From: Planctomycetota bacterium
Lineage (GTDB): Bacteria > Planctomycetota > JAJSAM01 > JAJVHW01
Length of the DNA: 38,600 nt
Direction of reading: 5' to 3'
NCBI GenBank assembly: GCA_022072415.1
Contig: JAJVHW010000017.1
Coordinates: 1-38,600 of the forward strand
Shown: piece after piece, positions 8,939-16,307 of the stretch
Layout: each line of letters opens with the position of its first letter
Numbering within the stretch: the first letter of the stretch is position 1
Translations under genes and position numbers: made by a program
The notes under the pieces: model-generated
Databases searched by the model: none
What the model was told of the DNA's origin: nothing
The model's input: the letters and a program-made list of their open reading frames with translations, nothing else

Positions 8939-9205
8939 ATGGCAGCGAAGAAGAAGGCCGCCCCGAAGAAGGCGGCTGCGAAGAAGCCTGCGAAGAAGGC
9001 GGCACCGAAGAAGGCCGCCGCGAAGAAGGCCGCGCCGAAGGCGGGCAAGATGGGCGGCAAGGGCGGGCGCACGACGATGCGCTCGTCGAAGGGCACGAAG
9101 CTCTACGCCGTCCGCACGAAGGACGGGAAGTTCAAGGACATCCAGACCTACAAGCGCGCCCACGCGGCCGACATGCGCCAGAAGAGCAAGTCCGAGGAGG
9201 AGTAG
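8939..9205 (+). CDS. Lys/Ala-rich small basic protein (histone H1-like N-terminus)
   Basis: 88-residue strongly basic protein. Residues 1-38 are repeats of AAKK and APKK, like the tails of histone H1-like bacterial proteins and likely DNA- or RNA-binding. Residues 48-80 form a separate conserved-looking segment: GTKLYAVRTKDGKFKDIQ followed by TYKRAHAADMRQKSKSEEE, a small beta-strand plus helix unit that I have seen as a stand-alone hypothetical family. The ATG at 8939 is decided by an excellent Shine-Dalgarno (GAGGAGG). A strong hairpin terminator follows 20 bases after the stop, so it is a monocistronic gene. Nucleoid association is inference. Confidence 0.85.
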   Translation: MAAKKKAAPKKAAAKKPAKKAAPKKAAAKKAAPKAGKMGGKGGRTTMRSSKGTKLYAVRTKDGKFKDIQTYKRAHAADMRQKSKSEEE

Positions 9206-9225
9206 CCCTCCCCGGCCGCGCGGAA

Positions 9226-9257
9226 GGGCTCCGGGGTCCGCCCCGGGGCCCTTCTTC
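9226..9257. terminator. Strong GC hairpin, bidirectional terminator
   Basis: An 11-pair stem (9226-9236 with 9241-9251, one G-T pair) with a TCCG loop, followed by TTCTTC on the plus strand. It lies between the convergent ends of the Lys-rich protein gene and the CPBP protease gene. Confidence 0.75.
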
Positions 9258-9260
9258 GAT

Positions 9261-10037
9261 TCACGCGGCGAAGATCGCGCCGACGTTCACCGCGTTGAAG
9301 ACCGCGTGGACGAGCACCGGAACGAGGAGCGACCCGGTGCGGAGATACAACCAGCCGCAGAACCATCCCACCACGGCGAGAGGGACGGCGACGGGGACGT
9401 GCGCGGCGGACGTCACGTGCACCGCGCCGAACGCGAGCGCCTGGAGCGCAAGAGCGGCGGGGGGCGGCATCACGGTGCAGAGCGCGGGGAGGATCGCCCC
9501 GCGGTAGAGGACCTCCTCGAAGAGCGGCGCCGCTCCGATCGCGAACGCCGCGAGCGCGGCGCGGTGGAGCCCTTCGGAGTTCCGGAGGAGCACGACAGCA
9601 TCCTGCTCCGGGAACGGACGCCAGAGCGACGTCACGGCGAACGCGACGGCCGTGGCCGCGGCGTAGAGCGCGAATCCCCCGAGCACTCCCGCGGTCGCGC
9701 GGCGCGCGACGCCGGTCGGCGGCGCGGCGCCGTCGCGGAACCGCTCGGCGAGGAGGACGACCCCGAGCGCCGCCGCGCACTGCAGCACCACGCGGATGCA
9801 CCACTTCGCCGCGTCGGAGAGACCGGGCGACTGCGTCGCGGCGCCGGCCGCGAGGGGCAGGATCGCGTACGACGCCGCGAGCCCCGCGAACGCCGCCTCC
9901 CACCCGCCGCGCGGCGACGCTGCGGGTCTCGGTCCGAGCGGATCGCGCCTCGCGGCCCGGGCGCCGGCCCATCCCAGCAGCGCGGCGACGCCGATCCCGG
10001 CGGCCGCGGACTGGAGCCCGGTGAGGCCTGCGTTCAC
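9261..10037 (-). CDS. CPBP (CAAX-like) intramembrane metalloprotease
   Basis: 258-residue polytopic inner-membrane protein of the CPBP/Abi family. Conserved motifs are EEVLYRG (EExxxR, general base and metal-binding), FGAVHV (FxxxH) and HAVFN (HxxxN/B), spread over the last third, in helices typical of Rce1-like proteases. There are about seven hydrophobic segments. The GTG start at 10037 overlaps the thiG TGA as GTGA, so the two are translationally coupled, though a functional link to thiamine synthesis is not obvious. Bacterial homologues act in bacteriocin immunity or protein processing; the substrate is unknown. Confidence 0.88.
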   Translation of the reverse strand: MNAGLTGLQSAAAGIGVAALLGWAGARAARRDPLGPRPAASPRGGWEAAFAGLAASYAILPLAAGAATQSPGLSDAAKWCIRVVLQCAAALGVVLLAERFRDGAAPPTGVARRATAGVLGGFALYAAATAVAFAVTSLWRPFPEQDAVVLLRNSEGLHRAALAAFAIGAAPLFEEVLYRGAILPALCTVMPPPAALALQALAFGAVHVTSAAHVPVAVPLAVVGWFCGWLYLRTGSLLVPVLVHAVFNAVNVGAIFAA

Positions 10038-10843
10038 GCCTTCGCCTGCGGAGTCCCGATCACGCCGGCGACCGGCGACGACGGCGCTCCGCCCTCGCGG
10101 GCCGGCATCCGCCCGGCGAGGAACCCGAGCCGCCCGGCCTCGCACGCGAGCCTCATCCCTTCCGCCATCGCGACGGGGTCCTTCGCGAGCGCGATCGCCG
10201 TGTTCACGATCACGCCGTCGGCCCCGAGCTCCATCGCACGGGCCACGTCGCTCGGCACGCCGAGCCCGGCGTCCACGAGCACCGGCACCTTCGCGTGGCG
10301 CACGATGAACTCGACGTTCCGCGGGTTCAGGATGCCGAGCCCCGACCCGATCGCCGAGCCGAGGGGCATCACCGCGGCGGCGCCGCGCTCCTCGTAGCGC
10401 TTCGCGAGCACCGGGTCGTCGCCGCAGTAGACCATCGTGGTGAAGCCCTCCCGCGAGAGCACGTCGAGCGCCTTCAGCGTCTCGAGCGGCTCCGGGAGGA
10501 GCGACGCCTGGTCGTAGAGCACTTCGAGCTTGAGCAGCGCGTGCCCGCAGAGCTCGCGCGCGAGCCGCGCGGTGCGCACCGCCTCGTCGGCGGTGAAGCA
10601 GCCGGCCGTGTTCGGCAGGATCGTGATGCGGCGGCGGTCGATGTGGTCCCAGAGCGACGGCCCGCTCCCGGCGGGCGGCAGCCGGCGGATCGCCACGGTG
10701 ACGAGTTCCGACCCCGACGCCGCGAGCGCGCGCTCCATCGTGCCGAAGTCGGCGTACTTCCCGGTGCCGAGCACGATCCTCGACGCGAAGGAGAACGGGC
10801 CGACGACGAGGCGCGCGTCGGGACCGGCGGGTGCGGAGCTCAT
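10034..10843 (-). CDS. thiG: Thiazole synthase
   Basis: Cytosolic TIM-barrel enzyme forming the thiazole phosphate of thiamine from deoxyxylulose-5-phosphate, dehydroglycine or glycine imine, and ThiS thiocarboxylate. 269 residues. The catalytic lysine is K105 in LLKLEVLYD. Other family motifs are RIVLGTGKY at the N-terminus, LPNTAGCFTADEA, MPLGSAIGSGLGI and VDAGLGVPSDVARAMELGADGV. The ATG at 10843 is in the usual place relative to the LVVGPFSFASRI start. It is normally next to thiS; here thiS is 745 bases away on the same strand with a toxin-antitoxin pair in between. The last 25 residues are a Gly/Pro/Ala-rich tail. Confidence 0.97.
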   Translation of the reverse strand: MSSAPAGPDARLVVGPFSFASRIVLGTGKYADFGTMERALAASGSELVTVAIRRLPPAGSGPSLWDHIDRRRITILPNTAGCFTADEAVRTARLARELCGHALLKLEVLYDQASLLPEPLETLKALDVLSREGFTTMVYCGDDPVLAKRYEERGAAAVMPLGSAIGSGLGILNPRNVEFIVRHAKVPVLVDAGLGVPSDVARAMELGADGVIVNTAIALAKDPVAMAEGMRLACEAGRLGFLAGRMPAREGGAPSSPVAGVIGTPQAKA

Positions 10844-10922
10844 GCCGCGAGTATCCGCGGCGCCGTCCGGTCCGCGGACCGAATCCGGCGGGTCGCGGAG
10901 GGGCTCCTGCTTCCGCGCGGTG

Positions 10923-10945
10923 GCAGAACTGATACCATCTGCGGC
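10923..10945 (+). promoter_or_regulatory. Putative promoter and operator of the PIN/RHH module
   Basis: TACCAT at 10933-10938 is a good -10 box, seven bases before the GTG start of the toxin gene, which would make the transcript leaderless. It is bracketed by an inverted repeat GCAGA-N10-TCTGC (10923-10942), a plausible autorepression site for the RHH antitoxin. There is no clear -35 box. Confidence 0.4.
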
Positions 10946-11365
10946 GTGATCGTGGTCGTCGATTCCAGCGTGCTCGTCGGCGCGTGCCGCGGCTCCCCGG
11001 CCTGCGCGGCCGTGGCCGCCGCGTGCATCCGCGGGGAGCACTCTCCGCTGATGGGCGCCGCACTCCTGGCGGAGCTCGAGTCCGTCTTCGCGCGCGACGA
11101 ACCGTGGCGATCGGCGCGGCTCGGCCCTCGGGAGCGCGGGGAGGTGCTCGACGCATTCCTCGCGTCGTGCGCATGGACGCGCATCTACTTCGCCTGGCGG
11201 CCCAATCTGCGTGACGAGGGAGACAACCACCTGATCGAGCTCGCCGTGGCCGGGGGCGCGGACCGGATCATCACGCGCAACTCGAGGGACTTCGCCGGCA
11301 TGGAGCTGAAGTTCCCCCGGATCCTGGTCGTCACCCCGGAGTCTTTCCTGAAGGAGATCCGATGA
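10946..11365 (+). CDS. PIN-domain toxin (PIN_3 / COG1569-like)
   Basis: 139-residue predicted ribonuclease toxin. The acidic PIN residues are visible: VVVDSSVLVGA (first Asp), ELES (Glu, about residue 48), DEGDNHLIELAVAGGAD (central Asp) and the final TRNSRDF. The C-terminal ILVVTPESFLKEI is the usual end of the PIN_3 family (TPreFL). The GTG start at 10946 puts the first strand at residue 1. The stop overlaps the downstream RHH gene as ATGA, so this is a toxin-first module, the reverse of vapBC. It lies antisense between thiS and thiG. The final acidic position reads Asn-Ser-Arg-Asp rather than Gly-Asp, so metal binding may be altered. Confidence 0.87.
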   Translation: MIVVVDSSVLVGACRGSPACAAVAAACIRGEHSPLMGAALLAELESVFARDEPWRSARLGPRERGEVLDAFLASCAWTRIYFAWRPNLRDEGDNHLIELAVAGGADRIITRNSRDFAGMELKFPRILVVTPESFLKEIR

Positions 11366-11583
11366 GCGCACTGACCCTGCGGCTGCCCGAGGACACCCAC
11401 CACCGCCTCAGGGCTCTGGCGCGGAGCCGGGGCGTGAGCGTGAACCGCCTGATCGCGGACATGACGACCGTCATGCTCTCGGAGTTCGACGCCGAGACGC
11501 GATTCGCGCTCCGCGCCGCGCGGGGCAAGGGCGTCGCGCCGCGCGCGCTCCGGCACCTCGCCAGGGCATCGCGCAAGCGCTGA
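11362..11583 (+). CDS. Ribbon-helix-helix antitoxin
   Basis: 73-residue protein starting SALTLRLPEDTHHRLRALA followed by RSRGVSVNRLIADMTT, a ribbon (LTLRLP) and two helices as in RHH/HicB-type antitoxins. The C-terminal tail is basic and should bind the toxin. Its ATG overlaps the PIN toxin stop (ATGA), giving tight coupling. As the DNA-binding partner it probably represses the promoter around 10923-10945. The Arg-rich end (RHLARASRKR) stops five bases before the convergent thiS stop. Confidence 0.83.
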   Translation: MSALTLRLPEDTHHRLRALARSRGVSVNRLIADMTTVMLSEFDAETRFALRAARGKGVAPRALRHLARASRKR

Positions 11584-11588
11584 GCCGG

Positions 11589-11789
11589 TCACCCGCCTCC
11601 GACCATCGTCACGATCTCCACGCGATCGCCTTCCGCGAGGACGGTCGCCGCGTGGGCGCTCCGGGGGACGATCTCGCCGTTCCTCTCCACGGCCGCCGGC
11701 GCGGCGGCGGCGCCGAGGGCGCGGAGGAGCGCGGCCACGGTCGTGCCGTCGGGGACTTCGCGAGCGTCGCCGTTCAGAGTGATGCGCAT
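11589..11789 (-). CDS. thiS: Sulfur-carrier protein ThiS
   Basis: 66-residue ubiquitin-fold sulfur carrier whose C-terminal glycine becomes the thiocarboxylate used by ThiG. It starts MRITLNGDAREVPDGTTVAA with the typical first hairpin (NG-D) and ends EGDRVEIVTMVGGG; the terminal double Gly is essential. The ATG at 11789 lies 17 bases after the stop of the upstream kinase gene, so both may share a transcript. The convergent RHH gene ends only five bases from its stop. I see no TPP riboswitch upstream of thiS or thiG. Confidence 0.93.
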   Translation of the reverse strand: MRITLNGDAREVPDGTTVAALLRALGAAAAPAAVERNGEIVPRSAHAATVLAEGDRVEIVTMVGGG

Positions 11790-11806
11790 CCCGGCGAGGG
11801 TACCCG

Positions 11807-13174
11807 TCACTTCCCGTCGGCGGGCGCGAACCACGCCGGGTAGTTCTCGCGGAGGTACGCGCGGATCTGGTCGCGCCACATGAAGGCGCCGGCGCCGAGG
11901 AACGCGAGCGCGACGATGGCGGACGTCAGGCACCCCGACGCCTCGCGGCGGCGGCGGCGCTGGACGCGCACGACCTCGCGCGATTCGCGCACCTCGTCGA
12001 GCGCCGCGGCGAGGCGCGCGCCGACCTCCGCCGCGTCGGCGGGGCGCTCCGACGGGTCGCGGGCCATCATGTGCTCGACCGCGGCGGCGACCTCGGGCGG
12101 GATCTCCGGGCAGAGCGTGCGGATGGGCGTCGGCAGCCCTTCCGCCACCGCGCGCATGATCTCCTCCTTCGTCTGGCCGAGGAACGGCGTGCGCCCCGCG
12201 AGCATCCGGTAGAGCGTGGCGCCGAGGGAGTAGACGTCGGACGCGCGCGTCACCTGCCGGCGCCCCGCCTGCTCCGGCGACATGAAGTGCGGCGTGCCGA
12301 TCCGCGCGTTCGCCGCGTCGTCCACCCGGACCAGCGTGCCGAGGTCTCCGAGCTTCACGGCGCCCCGCGCGTCGAAGAGGAGATTTCCCGGCTTCACGTC
12401 GCGGTGGACGAGGCCCCGCTCGTGCAGGTGCGAGAGCCCCATCGCGGCGTCGCTCGCGATCCGCACCGCCTCGCGCCACGGGAGCTGCGATCCCGGCGCG
12501 GCGAGGAGCTTCTCCTCGACGGTGCCGCCCTCCATCAGCTCCATCGTGAAGAAGTGCGTGCCGGCGTGGTGCCCGACGTCGAACACCTGGATCACGTGCG
12601 GGTGCGACACGGCGGCCATCGCCTGCGCCTCGCGGCGGAACGACTCCACGCGGTCGGGGTGCGCGGCGTACTGCGCGGAGAGGATCTTCACGGCGACGCG
12701 GCGGTTCAGGCTGAGCTGGAGCGCGCGGTACACGGTCCCTGTGGCCCCGCGGCCGAGCGCGGCGTCGATCTGGAACCCCGGGATCACGGGGAAGCGCGGG
12801 GCGTCGGCGGCGGCGACGCGCGCGGCGGCCGCCGCGGCGAGCGCGGCGCCCTCGGGGTCCTCGAACACGAGCTCCGTCGATCCGATCCGGATCACGGAGC
12901 CGTGGCGGAGCGTCGTCCAGTCGGCGATGCGGGCCCCGTCGAGCACCGTTCCGTTCGGCGTGCTCGCGTCGCGGATCTGCCAGTCGTCGCCGTGGAGCCG
13001 GATGCAGGCGTGCTGGCGGGAGACCCGCGGATCGTCGAGCGAGAGGTCGCACGACGCGCCGCGGCCGATCACGACGGGGTACGCCGGCACCGGGAGCGCC
13101 TTCCCGGCGTCGTTCCCGGACCGGATCACCAGGTGCGCCACGGGCGCAGTCTCCCCCTCCGCCGGGCGCGGCAC
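11807..13174 (-). CDS. FHA-domain Ser/Thr protein kinase, membrane-anchored
   Basis: 455 residues. Residues 14-108 form an FHA phosphothreonine-binding domain (VIGRGASCDLSLDD, VSRQHACIRL, TPNGTVLDG). Residues 130-390 form a Hanks-type kinase: glycine loop ALGRGATGTVY, VAVKIL lysine, HRDVKPGN catalytic loop, GDLG metal motif (in place of DFG) and GTPHFMSPEQA in the activation segment. A basic stretch RRRRRR is followed by one membrane helix (about 412-432) and a short outer tail, so the enzymatic part faces the cytoplasm. The FHA domain before the kinase is the reverse of the common order and may bind the kinase's own phosphosites. The ATG at 13174 is 36 bases from the divergent PNGase-like gene. 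Confidence 0.92.
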   Translation of the reverse strand: MPRPAEGETAPVAHLVIRSGNDAGKALPVPAYPVVIGRGASCDLSLDDPRVSRQHACIRLHGDDWQIRDASTPNGTVLDGARIADWTTLRHGSVIRIGSTELVFEDPEGAALAAAAAARVAAADAPRFPVIPGFQIDAALGRGATGTVYRALQLSLNRRVAVKILSAQYAAHPDRVESFRREAQAMAAVSHPHVIQVFDVGHHAGTHFFTMELMEGGTVEEKLLAAPGSQLPWREAVRIASDAAMGLSHLHERGLVHRDVKPGNLLFDARGAVKLGDLGTLVRVDDAANARIGTPHFMSPEQAGRRQVTRASDVYSLGATLYRMLAGRTPFLGQTKEEIMRAVAEGLPTPIRTLCPEIPPEVAAAVEHMMARDPSERPADAAEVGARLAAALDEVRESREVVRVQRRRRREASGCLTSAIVALAFLGAGAFMWRDQIRAYLRENYPAWFAPADGK

Positions 13175-13210
13175 AAGGACGCGGGGGCGCGTCGGCTACG
13201 ATCCCGCGCC

Positions 13211-15121
13211 ATGCGCACGAAACGGCCCGTCCTCGCCCTCCCGCTCCTCCTCCTCGGCCTCGCCCCGGCGTCCGCCGAGGAGAAGGACCCCCCGCTCGCC
13301 GCGCGGAACGCGCATCTCTCCTGCTACGGCGAGGGCGCCGGCCCGTTCGTCGAGGGCGACGGGCTCCGGCTCCTCGACGCGGCGCTCTCGAGGTCGCAGA
13401 ACAACGCCGCGGCGTTCGACGCCGAGGCGCGGGGCGCCCGCGGGTCGGCGGCGATGTCGTGCCGGATCTCCGTGAAGCAGGGCGGCGAAGGCGGCGCGAT
13501 CCTCTTCCTCTCCACGGCCGAGTACGGCGTGCGCGGCGCCGCGCCCTTCGTGCGCGACGTGTCGCGTCCCGAGCTCCGGAAGTCGTTCGCGGTGGGGATC
13601 GACGTCCACGAGCCGAAGAACGAGGAGCCGTTCGGCGAGTGGGGCAACTACCAGGGGGCCCCCGAGCGGCTCGTCTCGCTCTGCTTCGACGGGCGCGAGA
13701 TCGTGAAGCGCGTCGCTCCCGCCGAGTTCCGCGGCGTGGAGGGCGGAGCGCCGTGCGAGGTCTCGTGGACGCACGTCCCCGGGGGCGCCGAGGTCACGGT
13801 GTCCCTCGCCGGCGCGAAGGTCTACGACCGGCACTTCGTGGCCGGGATGGACCCGTACGAGTGCCGCCTCGCGTTCGCCGCGGGCACGCGCGCCGACGCC
13901 GCGACCGAGTTCGCGGTGCGCGACGTGCGCTTCCGTCCCGGCGAGCCCGCCGCGCCGGTCCGCGCTCCGATCGACGTGCAGGTCTTCAACCACGTCCTCA
14001 CCGACAACAAGCGCCAGTCCTTCGACTCCGAGGTCGAGCTCCCGCCCGCCGAGTGGGCGTTCGGCCGGGTGCTCATGACGATCGAGATCCACGACGCGGG
14101 AGAGCTCTGGGACGAGTGGGACCGCTGCGGCGAGGTGTACGTGTGGGACAAGGAGGGGAAGAAGCGCGGCATCGTCCCCTTCATCACGAGCTACCGCACG
14201 CCGTGCAGGTGGGTCGTGGACGTGACGCACTTCCGCCCGTGGCTCTCCGGCCGCACGAAGCTCGAGATCGAGGCGGGGACCAACTTCTACAAGGGTCGCG
14301 GCTACATGATGAGCGCGTCGCTCTCGTTCCACCACGGGCAGCCGGGCGACGAGGCATTCCGGATCCTCCCGCTGTGGAACGGCACCGCCCGCTACAGGTC
14401 CGACGAGAACCGGTTCGCCGACTTCTTCGCGCCCGTCGAGGTCGCCGTGCCCCCGGAGACGACGTCCGCGCGGGTCTTCTGCACCACCACCGGCCACTCG
14501 CAGGTCGGCGAGTTCACGCCGTCGAAGCGCGCGGTCGTCTTCACGCCCGACGTCGCCGCGGAGACGAAGGCCGCGCACCGCCACGAGAGCGTCCTCTGGC
14601 GGGACGACTGCTGGCTGAACCCCAACCGCCCGCAGTACGGGACGTGGAAGTACTCGCGCGCCGGATGGGCGCCCGGCGACGTCGTCCACCCCTGGTGGAT
14701 CGACCTCACGGGGCAGATGGCCCCCGGGAAGACCGCGTCGCTCCGGTACGAGCCCTCGCCGTACGAGGACCCGGGCGAGGGCGAGAGGCCGACCGCCGCG
14801 CAGAAGGCCGAGGCGTCGCACAACGTGCGCTCGTACCTGATCCTCTCGCGGGCCGCGAAGGGCGCGCTCCCGGCGCCCACCGCGCGGATCATCAACGTCG
14901 TGGACGGCGGCGTCGCGGCGAAGCTCGGCGTGAAGGTCGGCGACTGGCTCGAGAGCTACGACGGCCGGCGCATCGAGACGGTGGACGACCTGCGCGAAGC
15001 CATCGGCGCGGCGCAGCAGGCGGGGAAGCAGGGCGTCCCCGTGGTCGTCTGGCGCGGCGCGGAGAAGATCACCGTGACGGCTCCGCCCGGGCGGCTCGGG
15101 ATCGGACTCTCCGTCCGGTAG
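13211..15121 (+). CDS. Secreted PNGase F-like glycosidase with C-terminal PDZ domain
   Basis: 636 residues. A signal peptide (1-22, ending PASAEE) is followed by a beta-rich region (about 30-245) I do not recognise. Residues 250-390 resemble the first PNGase F jelly-roll: FNHVLTDNKRQSFDSEVELP, WDEWDRCGEVYVWD, FITSYRTPCRWVVDVTHFRPWL. Residues 395-530 resemble the second: TTGHSQVGEFTPSKR, DDCWLNPNRPQYGTWKYSRA and GWAPGDVVHPW. PNGase F releases whole N-glycans from glycoprotein asparagines. A PDZ domain closes the chain (about 555-636: VDGGVAAKLGVKVGDWLESY, then DGRRIETVDDLREAI). The ATG at 13211 is chosen for the signal peptide; the ribosome site is weak. Enzymatic activity is unproven. Confidence 0.75.
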   Translation: MRTKRPVLALPLLLLGLAPASAEEKDPPLAARNAHLSCYGEGAGPFVEGDGLRLLDAALSRSQNNAAAFDAEARGARGSAAMSCRISVKQGGEGGAILFLSTAEYGVRGAAPFVRDVSRPELRKSFAVGIDVHEPKNEEPFGEWGNYQGAPERLVSLCFDGREIVKRVAPAEFRGVEGGAPCEVSWTHVPGGAEVTVSLAGAKVYDRHFVAGMDPYECRLAFAAGTRADAATEFAVRDVRFRPGEPAAPVRAPIDVQVFNHVLTDNKRQSFDSEVELPPAEWAFGRVLMTIEIHDAGELWDEWDRCGEVYVWDKEGKKRGIVPFITSYRTPCRWVVDVTHFRPWLSGRTKLEIEAGTNFYKGRGYMMSASLSFHHGQPGDEAFRILPLWNGTARYRSDENRFADFFAPVEVAVPPETTSARVFCTTTGHSQVGEFTPSKRAVVFTPDVAAETKAAHRHESVLWRDDCWLNPNRPQYGTWKYSRAGWAPGDVVHPWWIDLTGQMAPGKTASLRYEPSPYEDPGEGERPTAAQKAEASHNVRSYLILSRAAKGALPAPTARIINVVDGGVAAKLGVKVGDWLESYDGRRIETVDDLREAIGAAQQAGKQGVPVVVWRGAEKITVTAPPGRLGIGLSVR

Positions 15122-15146
15122 CGGGCGGCGCGCCGCCGGAATCGAG

Positions 15147-15176
15147 CGGCCCGGGCGCCTTGCGGCGTCCGGGCCG
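15147..15176. terminator. Perfect GC hairpin between convergent genes
   Basis: A 13-pair stem (15147-15159 with 15164-15176, one G-T pair) with a TTGC loop, between the ends of the PNGase-like gene and the decaheme cytochrome gene. No U-tract on either strand, so it may stabilise 3' ends or work with Rho rather than act as a classical intrinsic terminator. Confidence 0.5.
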
Positions 15177-15204
15177 GGGAGATCCGTTCAGTGTCGGCGT
15201 CGTT

Positions 15205-16307
15205 TCACGGCCGGGTCAGGCCGGTCACGTCTCCGCCGAGGTCCTGGATGGAGTCGTAGAGGATCTGCAGGACGTAGTGGGTGTTGTGCGCCCACGCGCC
15301 CGGCTCCTTCTTGTAGAGCTGGTAGTTGTGGGTCGCGTAGAGGAGCTTCGCGTCGTACGCCTTGTACGGGTTCGACGAGGTGTTCTCCGCGGGCACGTCC
15401 ACCGATCCGTTTCCGTTGGTGTCGCGGAACCAGTACGGGTGGGACTCGGAGTAGTAGGCGATCCGGGTGCCCCGCACGGTGAAGGCGTAGTTCTGGATGG
15501 TGGTGTAGAGCCGCGCGGCGAAGGCCGAGACCTCGTCCTTCAGCGGCTCGAGCGCGTTGCCGTCGCCGTCGTAGTCGGCGGTGCGGCCCTTGCGGAAGCT
15601 CGAGGCCCCCGCGGTCGCCTCGAAGTGGCAGCCCTGGCACTCGGTGCCGACATGCACCTCGAAGCTGTGGTCGCCCTCCTGGAGGTGGCAGTACGAGCAC
15701 CGGGCCGGAACGGCGGCCGGAGTGGTGGTGCTGGTCGCCAGCCCGTTCGCGTGGTCCCAGCGGCCGGCGTAGGTCTTCCCGGCATACTGGTAGCCCACCG
15801 CCGCCCGGTTGCCGTACTGCACGGCGCCCGCGGGCAGGTAGTGGACGTTCTGGAACGAGATGGTGGTCGGATTGGTCGCGAGGTAGGCGTCGATGGTGAG
15901 CTTCGACGCGCGGCCGACGTGGCAGGTCAGGCAGAGGAGCGAGTCGTCCTCGGCCACGGTGCCCTTCGCGCCGTTGGTCACGGTCACCGCGTTGATCTGG
16001 GTCGAGGTCGCGGTGGTCGGGTACGGGAAGGCGGCCTTCCCGACGTACCGCCGCGCCGCGCGCACCGAGGCGTTCGGCCCGAAGTCGGCGCCCTCCTCGT
16101 GGCACGACTCGCACACCATGCCGCTCGAGAGGTCCTGCGGGATGGTGGGATCGACGTTGTAGGTCACCCGGAAGAGGAAGCCGTCCGGGGTGTGGCAGCG
16201 GGCGCAGGTCTCGTTGACGAGGTTGTCCGCGTCGTAGTCCCAGTTGCGGTAGGCGTGCGCCGAGCTGTCGAAGTGCCCGGTGTCGTTGCGCACCAGGTTC
16301 GCGAAGT
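15205..16307 (-). repeat. Second copy of the duplicated five-heme module
   Basis: Encodes approximately residues 626-991: RNWD, CARCHTPDG, CESCH, CLTCHVGRASKLTIDAYL, CSYCHLQEGDHS, CQGCH, DYDGDG, ESHPYWFRDTNGNG, LLYATHNYQL and VLQILYDSIQDL, in the same order as the first copy. The copies have diverged well at protein level, so the duplication is old. Confidence 0.8.

Noticed and set aside
10844-10945. TPP riboswitch upstream of thiG
   Set aside because: The 102-base leader lacks recognisable THI-box elements, and half of it is promoter for the toxin-antitoxin pair.
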